In this document: positions 18,677 to 27,385 of the stretch, piece after piece
How positions within the stretch are numbered: position 1 is the first letter of the stretch
Layout: every line of letters begins with the position of its first letter
Assembly (NCBI RefSeq): GCF_900162825.1
Contig: NZ_FUGE01000099.1
Location: 1-38,966, forward strand
Direction of reading: 5' to 3'
Origin: Psychrobacter piechaudii
Lineage (GTDB): Bacteria; Pseudomonadota; Gammaproteobacteria; Pseudomonadales; Moraxellaceae
DNA: 38,966 nucleotides
Program-made: the position numbers and the translations under genes
The notes under the pieces: model-generated
The model's input: the letters and a program-made list of their open reading frames with translations, nothing else
What the model was told of the DNA's origin: nothing
Databases searched by the model: none

Positions 18677-19057
18677 TTAAGAAACTTGCACAGGAATAAC
18701 ATTAGCCGTGTCTTTCACGGTATTGTCTTCGTTGCAGTAAACTAATTTTGGCTTATGAGTATCGGCTTCTTTTTCATCCATCTGGGCATAAGCACAAATA
18801 ATAACGATATCGCCAAGATCTGCCATATAAGCCGCTGCACCATTTAATGAAATAATGCCAGAGCCTGCTTCAGCACGAATAGCATAGGTACGAAAGCGCT
18901 TACCATTGCTTACGTTGTAGATATCAATCGACTCGTTCTCACGAATACCAGCCAAATCTAGTAAGTCACCATCTATCCCACAAGAGCCTTCATAATGCAG
19001 GTCAGCGTGAGTGACACGGGCACGGTGCAGCTTGCCTTTTAATAAGGTCAATAACAT
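18677..19057 (-). CDS. panD: Aspartate 1-decarboxylase, pyruvoyl-dependent
   Basis: 126-residue proenzyme that decarboxylates aspartate to beta-alanine for pantothenate and CoA synthesis. Self-cleavage occurs between G24 and S25 ([10 protein letters not shown]), which creates the pyruvoyl group on S25. K9, R54 and Y58 of the active site are present, with [13 protein letters not shown] further on. Length is normal for the family. AAGGAA about 7 nt upstream supports the start at 19057. The gene sits 226 nt downstream of pth across a repeat-rich gap and has its own terminator, so it is probably monocistronic. Confidence 0.96.
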   Translation of the reverse strand: MLLTLLKGKLHRARVTHADLHYEGSCGIDGDLLDLAGIRENESIDIYNVSNGKRFRTYAIRAEAGSGIISLNGAAAYMADLGDIVIICAYAQMDEKEADTHKPKLVYCNEDNTVKDTANVIPVQVS

Positions 19058-19154
19058 AGGGGATTTCCTTGAAATTATAGACTAGAGGTCGTGCAGAAAA
19101 GAATTAGAAAGCAGATTATACCTATAAAATAAGCAGTTTTCTGCCAATTTATAC

Positions 19155-19203
19155 CTAGATTATCAAAAAACCTAAAGTATCAAAAAACTATCGAATAATC
19201 TAG
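19155..19203. repeat. Inverted repeat enclosing two direct repeats, upstream of panD
   Basis: 9-bp inverted repeat CTAGATTAT (19155-19163) / ATAATCTAG (19195-19203). Between and partly inside the arms lies an 11-bp direct repeat, TATCAAAAAAC, at 19161-19171 and 19178-19188 (period 17 bp). It could be a regulator site for panD. Function not known. Confidence 0.55.
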
Positions 19204-19283
19204 TGTTAAGTATAAGCTACTTTTAAAGTAGGTAAGAGAGAAAAGCCATCGTTACCGACAGCTTATTTACTTAACAGAATCAA

Positions 19284-19871
19284 TTAGCTATTGGGCAGCT
19301 TAAAGCCATTAATCTGGCTACGTGCTTTTTCGATATCACCGGTAACCATGAGCTTTAAGGAATCCATGGCTGCCCCCAGAGCGGCTTCAATCGCAACCTG
19401 ATCATCAGGGGAGGGTTTGGATAAAACATGGCCACTTACTTTGGATTTATGTCCTGGATGGCCAATGCCAATACGTAAGCGATGGAAGTCATTTCCAAGG
19501 TGAGGAGTAATATCACGCAGTCCATTATGACCGCCATGACCGCCTCCTGTTTTAAGTTTAATACTTCCCGCAGGAATATCTAACTCATCATGGGCGATTA
19601 GCAGTTCTTCTGGCTTAATATCGTAATATTTTGCCATTGGGACCACAGATTGGCCTGACTTATTCATAAAAGTCATCGGCAACAGTAGGCGCACATCGGT
19701 ATCAAAGATACGACCACGGCCAGTTAAACCATGAAACTTTTTGTCAGCTGCCAGTTCAATATTAAATTGGTCAGCAATCAGGGCCACAAACCAAAAGCCA
19801 GCATTATGTCTGGTTTCAACATACTGCTGACCTGGGTTGCCAAGCCCAACAATAAGCTTAAGTTGGGACAT
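19284..19871 (-). CDS. pth: Peptidyl-tRNA hydrolase
   Basis: 195-residue enzyme that releases peptides from prematurely dropped peptidyl-tRNA. The N-terminal signature is LIVGLGNPGQQYVETRHNAGF, giving N12 and catalytic H22 (E. coli N10/H20). The HDELDIPAG and GGGHGGHNGLRDI motifs follow. The ATG at 19871 gives the normal family length; the TTG at 19907 would add 12 residues with no support. Only a short GAG lies upstream as ribosome site. It lies just downstream of rplY, as in many gamma-proteobacteria, with an intercistronic hairpin between them. Confidence 0.95.
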   Translation of the reverse strand: MSQLKLIVGLGNPGQQYVETRHNAGFWFVALIADQFNIELAADKKFHGLTGRGRIFDTDVRLLLPMTFMNKSGQSVVPMAKYYDIKPEELLIAHDELDIPAGSIKLKTGGGHGGHNGLRDITPHLGNDFHRLRIGIGHPGHKSKVSGHVLSKPSPDDQVAIEAALGAAMDSLKLMVTGDIEKARSQINGFKLPNS

Positions 19872-19916
19872 AGCGTTCTCACTGTATAAATAAGTTGTGT
19901 CTGCCAATATTAAGAG

Positions 19917-19946
19917 TTAGATAACTGCCCGAAAGCAGTCATCTAA
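19917..19946 (-). other. Intercistronic hairpin between rplY and pth
   Basis: 12-bp stem, TTAGATAACTGC (19917-19928) / GCAGTCATCTAA (19935-19946), with a 6-nt loop. The single mismatch is G-U on the minus-strand RNA. It begins 19 nt after the rplY stop and lacks a T-run, so it may stabilise rplY mRNA or reduce read-through to pth. Confidence 0.65.
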
Positions 19947-19965
19947 TCTATAGGCAGAAGACGAA

Positions 19966-20646
19966 TTATTCTTCGCCTTTGTCTTCTTCAGCACCTTGCT
20001 CAGTAGCAGGTACGTCAGCGGCGTCAACTTCTTCTTCAGTATCTTCGTCCACTTCTTCAACCGTTGGAGCCTGCATGTTAACTACAGTACGATCAACTGG
20101 CTCATCAACATCTAGTTCAAAGATGATAACACCTTCAGGAAGTTTGATGTCTGTTAAGTGTAGAGATTCACCGATTTCTAGAGCTGACACGTCAACTTCT
20201 AGGTACTCTGGAAGATCTTGTGGTAGACATACGATTTCGATATCAGTCACTAGAGTAGATAAGATACCACCAGCTTTAGTACCTGGCGCTTCTTCACGAC
20301 CTGTGAAGTGAACTGGGATGTTCATGTTGATCTTCTGACCTTTAACAATGCGCTGGAAGTCAGCATGCATTGGGAAGCCTTTAGATGGGTGACGCTGTAG
20401 GTCTTTAATAACTGCTAGCTGTTCTTCACCATCAAGCTTGATAGTCAAAATGTTTGAGAAGAAAGCTTCGTTTTCTAGAAGTTTCCAAAGCTCATTGTTT
20501 TTGATAGCGATAGTAGTAGGCTCTTCGTTACCACCATAGATGATGGCAGGAACTAAGTTTTGCTTACGCAGGCGGCGGCTCGCACCTTTGCCCTGCTGAT
20601 CATCGGTACGGACAATGCCATTTACCGTGTATAAAATATCACTCAT
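19966..20646 (-). CDS. rplY: 50S ribosomal protein L25/general stress protein Ctc
   Basis: 226-residue long form of L25. The N-terminal 5S-rRNA-binding domain contains GKGASRRLRKQNLVPAIIYGG, and the CTC/TL5 C-terminal beta domain follows. A strongly acidic tail rich in Glu and Asp begins near residue 195. AAGGATA 7-8 nt before the ATG fixes the start. A promoter-like TATAAT with a GC-rich discriminator lies about 150 nt upstream and a prs terminator lies before that, so rplY heads its own unit with pth as a probable second gene. Confidence 0.96.
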   Translation of the reverse strand: MSDILYTVNGIVRTDDQQGKGASRRLRKQNLVPAIIYGGNEEPTTIAIKNNELWKLLENEAFFSNILTIKLDGEEQLAVIKDLQRHPSKGFPMHADFQRIVKGQKINMNIPVHFTGREEAPGTKAGGILSTLVTDIEIVCLPQDLPEYLEVDVSALEIGESLHLTDIKLPEGVIIFELDVDEPVDRTVVNMQAPTVEEVDEDTEEEVDAADVPATEQGAEEDKGEE

Positions 20647-20796
20647 GAGAGTATCCTTGATTAAATTATTTAGGTTTTGATGCGTTCAAGCTACGCTTGC
20701 GACCAACGTGGCCAGACACACATCTATATACTGTATAGCAGATTTTACCGGCTGTTAATTCAGTCTCAGTACTTTTCGCTTACATACAGAGGGCGT

Positions 20797-20802
20797 ATTA
20801 TA
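20797..20802 (-). promoter_or_regulatory. Probable rplY promoter (-10 TATAAT, GC-rich discriminator)
   Basis: Minus-strand TATAAT followed by ACGCCC. The -35 is weak. Transcription from here gives a leader of about 140 nt. The discriminator resembles that of the tRNA-Gln promoter in this window, which fits stringent, growth-linked control. Confidence 0.55.
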
Positions 20803-20829
20803 CGGACATTGAGCCCTAAAATCCAGTAC

Positions 20830-20864
20830 AAAAAAACCGCTCTCTAAAAGACAGCGGTTTTTTT
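20830..20864 (-). terminator. Intrinsic terminator after prs
   Basis: Stem ACCGCT / AGCGGT, extended by TCT / AGA, with long A- and T-runs. It separates prs from rplY. Confidence 0.9.
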
Positions 20865-20896
20865 AATATCAATAAAGCTTATTAGGGCAGAAAGGT

Positions 20897-21853
20897 TCAG
20901 TCGATAGACTCAAACATAGCACTAATAGATTCTTCGTTATTGATACGGCGTAAGCTTTCAGCCAGTAAGGAAGCAATGGTTACTTGGCGAATTTTTTCAC
21001 AAGCTTTTGCTTCCTCAGATAAAGGAATACTGTCAGTAACTACTAACTCATCCAATACTGAATTGCTAATGGTCTGAATAGCATTACCCGATAATACTGG
21101 GTGAGTGATATAACCTAAGACACGACGTGCGCCATTGTCTTTCAGCGCTTGAGCCGCTTTACACAAGGTACCCGCAGTATCCACCATATCATCAACGATC
21201 ACGCAATCACGGTCTTTAACATCACCAATGATGTGCATAACTTGTGATTCGTTAGCGCGAGCACGACGTTTATCGATAATAGCAAGATCCGTGTTGCCGC
21301 CTAGCTCTTTGGCCATGGCGCGAGCACGAACCACACCACCTACATCCGGTGAAACAACCATAAGGTTATCATAACCTTGTTTTCTAAGGTCTTTTAGTAA
21401 TACTGGAGTACCATAGATGTTGTCTACTGGAATATCGAAGAAACCCTGGATTTGATCTGAGTGTAAATCTACAGTCATTACGCGGTCGATGCTAACGATA
21501 TTAAGCATATCGGCCACAACCTTGGCTGAGATAGGCACACGAGCTGAACGAGGGCGACGGTCTTGACGAGCATAACCAAAGTACGGCATTACAGCAGTGA
21601 TGCGGCCAGCACTTGAACGGCGCAGAGCATCAGCCATAACCATGATTTCCATCAAGTTATCGTTAGTAGGGGCACAAGTAGGTTGCAGAATGAAAACGTC
21701 TTTACCACGGACATGCTCTTTAATCTCGACGGCAATTTCGCCATCAGAGAAGCGCGTGACATCAGCACGGCCAAGAGGAATGTGTAGGTGATCAGCGACA
21801 GTTTTTGCCAGTTCAGGGTGGGCATTACCCGTAAAAATCGCCAGATATGGCAT
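20897..21853 (-). CDS. prs: Ribose-phosphate pyrophosphokinase (PRPP synthetase)
   Basis: Cytosolic enzyme of 318 residues making PRPP from ribose-5-phosphate and ATP for nucleotide, His, Trp and NAD synthesis. It begins [17 protein letters not shown]. Visible motifs are [20 protein letters not shown], the flexible loop [10 protein letters not shown], and the PRPP-binding site [14 protein letters not shown]. The frame continues 37 codons upstream across the tRNA-Gln gene, but that part is unlike any Prs and the start is the ATG at 21853 with TAGGAC upstream. It lies 84 nt downstream of tRNA-Gln on the same strand and may be expressed in part from the tRNA promoter. Confidence 0.96.
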   Translation of the reverse strand: MPYLAIFTGNAHPELAKTVADHLHIPLGRADVTRFSDGEIAVEIKEHVRGKDVFILQPTCAPTNDNLMEIMVMADALRRSSAGRITAVMPYFGYARQDRRPRSARVPISAKVVADMLNIVSIDRVMTVDLHSDQIQGFFDIPVDNIYGTPVLLKDLRKQGYDNLMVVSPDVGGVVRARAMAKELGGNTDLAIIDKRRARANESQVMHIIGDVKDRDCVIVDDMVDTAGTLCKAAQALKDNGARRVLGYITHPVLSGNAIQTISNSVLDELVVTDSIPLSEEAKACEKIRQVTIASLLAESLRRINNEESISAMFESID

Positions 21854-21937
21854 GGTCCAAGTCCTATTTATTTGACTTAAGAGAGGAGCAGTAGAGACTG
21901 CACAAATAAAGAAGAAAGTTGAACGTTTAGAAGAAAA

Positions 21938-22013
21938 TGGCAGGGGTAGCTGGACTCGAACCAACGGATGTCAGGATCAAAACCTGATGCCTTACCAACT
22001 TGGCTATACCCCT
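21938..22013 (-). tRNA. tRNA-Gln (anticodon TTG), CCA encoded
   Basis: Minus-strand cloverleaf. Acceptor stem AGGGGTA / TACCCCT, discriminator G and encoded CCA (21938-21940). D-arm GCCAAGTTGGTAAGGC. Anticodon stem TCAGG / CCTGA with loop TTTTGAT, so the anticodon is TTG (plus-strand CAA at 21978-21980). T-arm contains GGTTCGAGTCC. The location between ispE and prs is conserved in related gamma-proteobacteria. Confidence 0.97.
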
Positions 22014-22026
22014 TTATGGGCGAGTT

Positions 22027-22054
22027 ATTATACACAAGAATTTATTGATTGCAA
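22027..22054 (-). promoter_or_regulatory. Promoter of tRNA-Gln
   Basis: Minus-strand -35 TTGCAA (22054-22049), 16-nt spacer, -10 TATAAT (22032-22027), then a GC-rich discriminator (CTCGCCC) before the mature tRNA start at 22013. It looks like a stable-RNA promoter under stringent control. Confidence 0.8.
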
Positions 22055-22095
22055 CTGTTTTTCTAAGATATTTAAAAAATATTGAGTTTATGAGG

Positions 22096-23052
22096 TTAAA
22101 CCCTACTTTTTTGCCCTAATAAAGACTCAATTATTAGCGCGTGACAAGGGGGAGGGTTGTCCATCATATAGGTTTGTATTTGTGGGGTCATTGCCTCGGG
22201 TAGGGGTAAAAATACACTACTGCCTGTGCCAGTCATTCTAGCAGAGCTGTGGGTGAGTGCCTCTAATTTTTTTAAATAGTTTAGGGCTTCGCTCACTTCG
22301 GGTACCAAGCTGGTCACTACCGGCTCAAACACATTGCTAAAAGTGGGGTAGAGCCTATTAAGATAGCCTTCGCTATTTTCTTCAATGTCGCCCACGCTCA
22401 TTGCTGGAATGTCTCGGCGTAAGTCAGTGTGAGCAAATAGAGCTTGAGTAGAAGCGTGGGCATTGGGGTTTAATAAAAGATAATGCTGTGGCGGTAGGGA
22501 CAGCGGAGTCAATTTCTCCCCTATGCCTTCTGCAATAGCATCTTGACCCAAGATAAAAATGGGCACATCTGCACCAATACTGCGACCAATGTCAATTAAG
22601 GTTTGCTGCTCTAAATTAAGCCCCCATAGGGTGTTTAGCGCCAAAAGGGTAGTGGCGGCATTAGAAGAGCCTCCCCCTAGTCCAGCGCCAGCAGGCAGCA
22701 CTTTATCGAGCTTAATATCAATGACTGGTAACCGATCTAATCCCTCAAAGAGTGCGGTATTGGATTTAACGCTATCAATTAAAGCCAAGGCCGCCTTAGT
22801 AATTAAGTTATCACGAAGGTTTGTGGTGACGGCCACTTTAGTATCTAAAGTAATGGGCAACCCGTTGTCTGCAAAGTCTTGATGAGGGTTGAATTGTTTG
22901 TCACTGACCTGAAAATGTAAGGTATCGCCCCAATTAAGCAGTCGAAACACCGTTTGCAAGTTGTGATACCCATCGCTACGTTTACCGGTAATGTGTAAAA
23001 ACAGGTTGATTTTTGCAGGAGAGAACAGGCTAAGCTGAGGCAAAGAGGTCAT
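22096..23052 (-). CDS. ispE: 4-diphosphocytidyl-2-C-methyl-D-erythritol kinase
   Basis: GHMP-family kinase of 318 residues in the MEP isoprenoid pathway; it phosphorylates CDP-ME at the 2-hydroxyl. The N-terminal [20 protein letters not shown] contains K14. The ATP-binding glycine motif is [19 protein letters not shown], followed by IGADVPIFI with the catalytic Asp and the C-terminal [13 protein letters not shown]. It is somewhat longer than the E. coli enzyme (about 283 aa) because of loops near residues 45-100 and 205-240. The ribosome site is weak. Next downstream on the same strand are tRNA-Gln and prs. ispA, of the same pathway, lies 3.4 kb upstream. Confidence 0.96.
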   Translation of the reverse strand: MTSLPQLSLFSPAKINLFLHITGKRSDGYHNLQTVFRLLNWGDTLHFQVSDKQFNPHQDFADNGLPITLDTKVAVTTNLRDNLITKAALALIDSVKSNTALFEGLDRLPVIDIKLDKVLPAGAGLGGGSSNAATTLLALNTLWGLNLEQQTLIDIGRSIGADVPIFILGQDAIAEGIGEKLTPLSLPPQHYLLLNPNAHASTQALFAHTDLRRDIPAMSVGDIEENSEGYLNRLYPTFSNVFEPVVTSLVPEVSEALNYLKKLEALTHSSARMTGTGSSVFLPLPEAMTPQIQTYMMDNPPPCHALIIESLLGQKSRV

Positions 23053-23188
23053 AGAATAATCACATCAAAGACAGAAAAGAAATCAGAGCGTCCCAGCCGA
23101 AGGAATTAACTAGTCACTTGATAAATAACTTAAAAAATACTTAAAAAGCAACGAGCTGAGGCAGTCAATTAATCACAAATCAAAGTAA

Positions 23189-23224
23189 AATATTGAGAGG
23201 ATGAAGGGTCAACCCCTCAATATT
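23189..23224 (-). other. Hairpin downstream of lolB
   Basis: 9-bp stem AATATTGAG / CTCAATATT, 16 nt after the lolB stop. The minus strand continues with TTTTAC, so it is at best a weak terminator and possibly a processing or stabilising hairpin between lolB and ispE. Confidence 0.5.
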
Positions 23225-23239
23225 TATAAAAAAGTCAAA

Positions 23240-23917
23240 TTAGCCATGTGAAATGGTCATAATGACTTTGTGACCATCAGCACGAGTCACCGAAATTTTA
23301 TTAGGTGTACGGGTGCTGGCATTGTTATAACTAAAGCTAGCAACCCAATCTCCGTTTTGTGAGGATTGTAGGCGGCCCTGAGCATCTAACTGACTGTTGG
23401 TATCTGAAGGGGCTGGACGACCAGAGATCCAATGGCGCAGCTGTGAAATAGGGGCTTGCCAACCAGTAGCTTGTAGCAATAAATCTTCAGGAGAGGCGGC
23501 TTTAATCTCTCCCGTGCGATCACTTACTAAAGTAGCACTACGCCCATCATATTCAATAACGGTATGGCCAATACCTAAGGCACCGGTCAGGTCTATGGCA
23601 AAGCGTTCTTGTTCTTGGGCCCAGACATAAAAAGCGCTGCCGGTTTGGGCTTCACTATTCTGAGTTTTAGGAGTAGTGATGCCGATTTTACCGCGGATAT
23701 TAAAACTTTGTAGTAGTTCTGGGTATTGAGCACTGCCAGTGACCACACTGCTAGTAGCATTAGGTGTCGTGCCCATGTGTTGCGTGGTTTGACAGCCGGT
23801 AACGATAAAAGCACTGGCGGCCAACATCAGGCTGAGGCTGGCTGTTTTAGAAGACGCTTTAGAAAAAGAGGGCTTTAGGCTTGAGAATAGAGGCTTATTG
23901 CTGAGCAGTGTGATCAT
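23240..23917 (-). CDS. lolB: Outer-membrane lipoprotein insertion protein LolB
   Basis: 225-residue lipoprotein that receives lipoproteins from LolA and inserts them into the outer membrane. The signal sequence ends with lipobox VTGC, making C42 the lipidated residue. The mature part has LLQSFNIRGKIGI, AFYVWAQEQERFAIDLTGALGIG and DGRSATLVSDR, typical of LolB. The ATG at 23917 has AAGGATAATT upstream; the TTG at 23959 would give an even longer n-region. With 42 residues before the Cys, the signal peptide is long and basic. It lies between the TPR gene and ispE, the order known from Pseudomonas. Confidence 0.92.
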   Translation of the reverse strand: MITLLSNKPLFSSLKPSFSKASSKTASLSLMLAASAFIVTGCQTTQHMGTTPNATSSVVTGSAQYPELLQSFNIRGKIGITTPKTQNSEAQTGSAFYVWAQEQERFAIDLTGALGIGHTVIEYDGRSATLVSDRTGEIKAASPEDLLLQATGWQAPISQLRHWISGRPAPSDTNSQLDAQGRLQSSQNGDWVASFSYNNASTRTPNKISVTRADGHKVIMTISHG

Positions 23918-23945
23918 AATTATCCTTAATTTAATTAGGCTTAGT

Positions 23946-23982
23946 CTGTCTTTAAGCAATATAGGTTAGCGCTTAAAGACAG
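23946..23982 (-). other. 12-bp perfect inverted repeat between the TPR gene and lolB
   Basis: CTGTCTTTAAGC (23946-23957) / GCTTAAAGACAG (23971-23982) with a 13-nt loop. No T-run follows in either direction. On a shared minus-strand transcript this would be a stable hairpin ahead of lolB. Confidence 0.65.
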
Positions 23983-24093
23983 AGCAATAGGATGTATAGG
24001 TTTAAACAGAAGGCTTATTAAAAATGTGATTTTATCAAGGCTTTGTGAGTTTTAAGAGTCTGTTGCGTTCAAGTTTTGTGTCTAAGAGGCGGG

Positions 24094-26193
24094 TTAGTAG
24101 GATTGCAACCTATCGCTGATGTCTTGCTGGCCGACTGCAAAGCGCTGCTGAATGTCGTTGAACAAGTCTAAGACCTTATCTTGTTGTCCCAAACCTTGAT
24201 AGGCACGAAGTAAGATAATTCCTGAATCCAGAGTCGGTGAGATATCGTAAGGGACTTCGAGATACTCAATAACTTGTTGGTATTGCTCTTTGGACAGAGC
24301 GTCAGCGGCTACTAGGTTTAAGGCCGCTAAGTAGTTCTGTTGATCAAATTGGGGCGAATCAAAGGGCAGTGACAATATCGACTGTGCTAAATCCAGAGAT
24401 TGCTCAACATCTTGCTCGTTGCCCATTTCAAACAATAGTTTGGCAGAAGCGATGATGTAATCGGGATTTTCAGGATCTATCAGCAGTAAGCGATCAAGTA
24501 GCCTACGCTTTAGCGCGGTGTCTTGTTCATTGTCTAAAAGCTGGGCCCTAGCAAACATCAATTTGGTATCATCGGGATAGCGCTTATTGGCTTCAGCCAA
24601 GATGTTTTTCGCGGCAGTTAATTGGTCTTGTTGACGCAAAATGCCTGCTTGCATTATGGCGCTTTCGGGCCCGTACACATCGAACTGCTCACTAAATTGC
24701 TTTAAGGTCGCTAGCGCGTCATCTGCACGGCCTTGCAAAAGTTGAATAGACACCAACTTTTGACGCGCCTTTAGTACCAAGTTTTCTTGCATAACCTTGG
24801 ATAAAAAGCGCTCTGCTCTATCAAACTTCTGTTGCCGCTCGGCACTAATACCCAGATAGTAATAAGCTTGATCGATATAGGCCGGCGAGGAGGCGAGAGC
24901 AGATAACAACTCATCTGCTTGGGGGTAAGCTTCAATATCGATACTGACTAAAGCGGCCAGTAGCGTGACCTCTTCATCGTTAAATAATTTGTGAGCTTGT
25001 AATAAAAGCTCATGCGCTTCTTGGGTCTCACCCAACTCCAAGCGGTAGCGGATTTCGTACAGATACAAGGTTTTATTATTTTTTAATCTTTTTCGCTCAG
25101 CACTAATAAACTTCAGTACCTGAAGGTCAGGTTGAAGCTGCTTTAAGATGTCGGCTTTTAGGACAATAAAAGGCGCATTGTCAGGCTTGAGCTTTAAGGC
25201 TCTATTTACACTCAATAAAGCGATGTCTGGCTGACCCAATTGCGACATTAAACCTGCCTGCATCACTAACAAAGAGGGGTTGTCGTGCTTGGGTAGGCGT
25301 AATAAGGTTTCTAGCAGTAAGCGCTGATCAGACTCATTGGTGGGATAAATACCAATAAGAATCTCACTAAGATCCGCCTGATTATCATATTCTAGAATTT
25401 CAGTTAGCACCTTGCCTGATAAATTATAATCATGAGCCTTTAATGCTAAGTGAGCGACATAGAATAAGGCTGGAACGTGTTCGGTATTTTGTCGTTGCCA
25501 TTTCACCGCGAACGCCAAGGATTCTTCTGGCATCTCATACAGTAAGGACAACTCTAAGGCGCGCTCAAAGACTGTTGTAGCTTCATCTTTAAGGGACTCC
25601 TGCTTGTAAAGCTGTAATCCTGCGTCTATCTCACCGCGGTTAATCAAGAACTCAGCTTGCATTACATTTAGCAAACTGGGTCTGTCTTTGGTTAGAGATA
25701 AGCGGCCATGAGATTCTTCTGTCTTTTCGTTGCTAGTATTGGACGTCGCTATCAGCTCAGCCTCCGACAGGGTAGGTTGAGCAACAGGCTGTGTAGTCTC
25801 TTTTTTATCTATGATGCTGATAATTGGCGATAGCACACGGCGTATCGGATCAAAAACATTGGCAGATGCTGAGACAGAGTGGGTGGCCATACTGGCCAAA
25901 CTTAATAAAATGCACAAGCGTAATAAGTGCTGACGGCTAAGGCTCGGCGGCTTTTTTTGCTCGAGCTTTTTTCGATTGAATTGTTTTTGATTGGTCTGTG
26001 CTTTTTTTGATAGCTTGGAGCTTGAAGCAGTTAGTAAACTACGTGTTGAGGGTTTGGCTAAAGCGGCTTTTTTTAACTGAGCGCTCAAAGCCTGCTTAAA
26101 GCTCAGGCGCCGGCGAGTCTGAGTATCACCAAAACGACTTTTGGCCCTCTTTGTTACTTTTTTAGACTCATTAATCTGCTGTAAAAAAAGCAT
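24094..26193 (-). CDS. TPR-repeat protein upstream of lolB, possible LbcA counterpart
   Basis: About 699 residues from the ATG at 26193. The first 85 residues are very basic (Lys/Arg/Gln-rich) and cytosolic in character. A hydrophobic stretch, LLRLCILLSLASMATHSVSA, follows, which could be a signal-anchor or a late signal peptide. The rest is helical with many TPR-like units (for example ALFYVAHLALKAHDYNLSGK and AYYYLGISAERQQKFDRAER). Position next to lolB matches PA4667 (LbcA) of P. aeruginosa, a TPR lipoprotein that partners the CtpA protease. Here no lipobox Cys follows the hydrophobic segment, so anchoring differs if it is an orthologue. The start is uncertain: GGAAG lies only 3 nt from 26193, and the frame stays open to 26313. 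Confidence 0.75.
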   Translation of the reverse strand: MLFLQQINESKKVTKRAKSRFGDTQTRRRLSFKQALSAQLKKAALAKPSTRSLLTASSSKLSKKAQTNQKQFNRKKLEQKKPPSLSRQHLLRLCILLSLASMATHSVSASANVFDPIRRVLSPIISIIDKKETTQPVAQPTLSEAELIATSNTSNEKTEESHGRLSLTKDRPSLLNVMQAEFLINRGEIDAGLQLYKQESLKDEATTVFERALELSLLYEMPEESLAFAVKWQRQNTEHVPALFYVAHLALKAHDYNLSGKVLTEILEYDNQADLSEILIGIYPTNESDQRLLLETLLRLPKHDNPSLLVMQAGLMSQLGQPDIALLSVNRALKLKPDNAPFIVLKADILKQLQPDLQVLKFISAERKRLKNNKTLYLYEIRYRLELGETQEAHELLLQAHKLFNDEEVTLLAALVSIDIEAYPQADELLSALASSPAYIDQAYYYLGISAERQQKFDRAERFLSKVMQENLVLKARQKLVSIQLLQGRADDALATLKQFSEQFDVYGPESAIMQAGILRQQDQLTAAKNILAEANKRYPDDTKLMFARAQLLDNEQDTALKRRLLDRLLLIDPENPDYIIASAKLLFEMGNEQDVEQSLDLAQSILSLPFDSPQFDQQNYLAALNLVAADALSKEQYQQVIEYLEVPYDISPTLDSGIILLRAYQGLGQQDKVLDLFNDIQQRFAVGQQDISDRLQSY

Positions 26194-26425
26194 AAACTTC
26201 CGACTGGTGTAATAAGATGTTGTGCACTTGGCAGTGTCTACTTGGAGGACAGCAAACCCTAGCACAATAAAGATAGGGCTTGCTATAGAGACAGTCCCAC
26301 TAGCGGTACCCAAAAGAATCTATAGGATAGTGTCTATAATAAAGCATTAAGCCGGGCACCGCTGACAGCAGAATATGGAATTCTATTATAATCAATTATT
26401 AGGCAGTCTAATAGTGCTGTTAGTG

Positions 26426-27385
26426 TTACTTCTGGCGCTGCCATAGCCAATCTGCTAGTACGGTTAAGGCGCTTTGCTGACCAAAGCTATCGACAATCGC
26501 TTGTTTGCCTTCGTCAAATAAGGATTTAGCATAATCTCTTGCTGTATCTACGCCCATTAATCTGACATAGGTCGACTTATTTAGTCCCTCATCACTGCCA
26601 GCAGGCTTGCCTAGAATATCGGTGCTGGCCGTCACATCTAAGATGTCATCTTGTACTTGGAAAGCTAGACCTATATTAGTGGCAAACTGGGTCAAAGCGC
26701 CCAATTGATCAGCGGTTGCTTCGGCACACACGCCGCCCATAAGCACCGCTGCTTCAATTAGAGCCCCCGTCTTATCACGGTGTATGGCTTCAAGTTCGGC
26801 TTGGGTAATCTGTTTATTTTCAGCATTTAAGTCCAGCATTTGACCTGAGACCATTCTTCTGGCTCTTGGCGCTAAAACCGTTAGTAATTGGGCAGCTTGC
26901 ACCTCTGAAATAGGGGCAAACCCTTCGATGTCAGCGGTTAATGCTTCAAAGGCTAAGGTCTGTAGCACATCGCCTGCCAGCATGGCAGTGGCTTCATCGA
27001 ATTTGATGTGGCAAGTGGGGCGGCCCCGGCGTAAGTCATCGTCATCCATGCAGGGGAGGTCATCATGGATAAGAGAGTAGGTGTGAACAAACTCTACCGC
27101 TAACATCGCCCGTCGACAGTTGTCTGACAAAACTGACTCTAATGAGGTCTCAGTTTTTGTCGCCTTGTTATCAGCAGTTTCAGTCTCACCTTGCAGCACG
27201 GTTTGATAACCACAAGCCACCATTAACGGACGCACTCGCTTACCTTGTCCAGTCATCGCATAGTAGCAAGCTTCTTGTAAGGGATTGGGTAAATTGGCAT
27301 GGCTTAGCAAAGACTCAATGTCGGCCTCTAATGTGGCGATGACCTGTTGACTTAGATTTTCAAAACTGACGGGCTGTTTAATCAT
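26426..27385 (-). CDS. ispA: Polyprenyl (farnesyl/geranyl) diphosphate synthase
   Basis: Trans-prenyltransferase of about 319 residues joining IPP to allylic diphosphates. The first aspartate-rich motif is HDDLPCMDDDDLRRGRPT, preceded by GKRVRPLM. The second is QVQDDILDVT, followed by GKPAGSDEGLNKSTY. The layout matches bacterial IspA (short-chain product, farnesyl-PP). It contains an extra polar insert (ETETADNKATKTETSLES) before the first motif. The ATG at 27385 is preferred over the TTG at 27400; a minus-strand TATAAT at 27421-27416 would give a leader of about 25 nt. No clear Shine-Dalgarno. A 113-nt gap separates its stop from the open frame of the TPR gene. Confidence 0.93.
   Translation of the reverse strand: MIKQPVSFENLSQQVIATLEADIESLLSHANLPNPLQEACYYAMTGQGKRVRPLMVACGYQTVLQGETETADNKATKTETSLESVLSDNCRRAMLAVEFVHTYSLIHDDLPCMDDDDLRRGRPTCHIKFDEATAMLAGDVLQTLAFEALTADIEGFAPISEVQAAQLLTVLAPRARRMVSGQMLDLNAENKQITQAELEAIHRDKTGALIEAAVLMGGVCAEATADQLGALTQFATNIGLAFQVQDDILDVTASTDILGKPAGSDEGLNKSTYVRLMGVDTARDYAKSLFDEGKQAIVDSFGQQSALTVLADWLWQRQK

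Noticed and set aside
20647-20796. Riboswitch or attenuator in the rplY leader
   Set aside because: Only a short CTATA/TATAG inverted repeat is visible. I could not recognise any known riboswitch core or leader peptide.
21854-21964. 37-residue N-terminal extension of Prs
   Set aside because: It would be translated from the 3' part of the tRNA-Gln gene. Prs families begin at [10 protein letters not shown], which has its own ribosome site.
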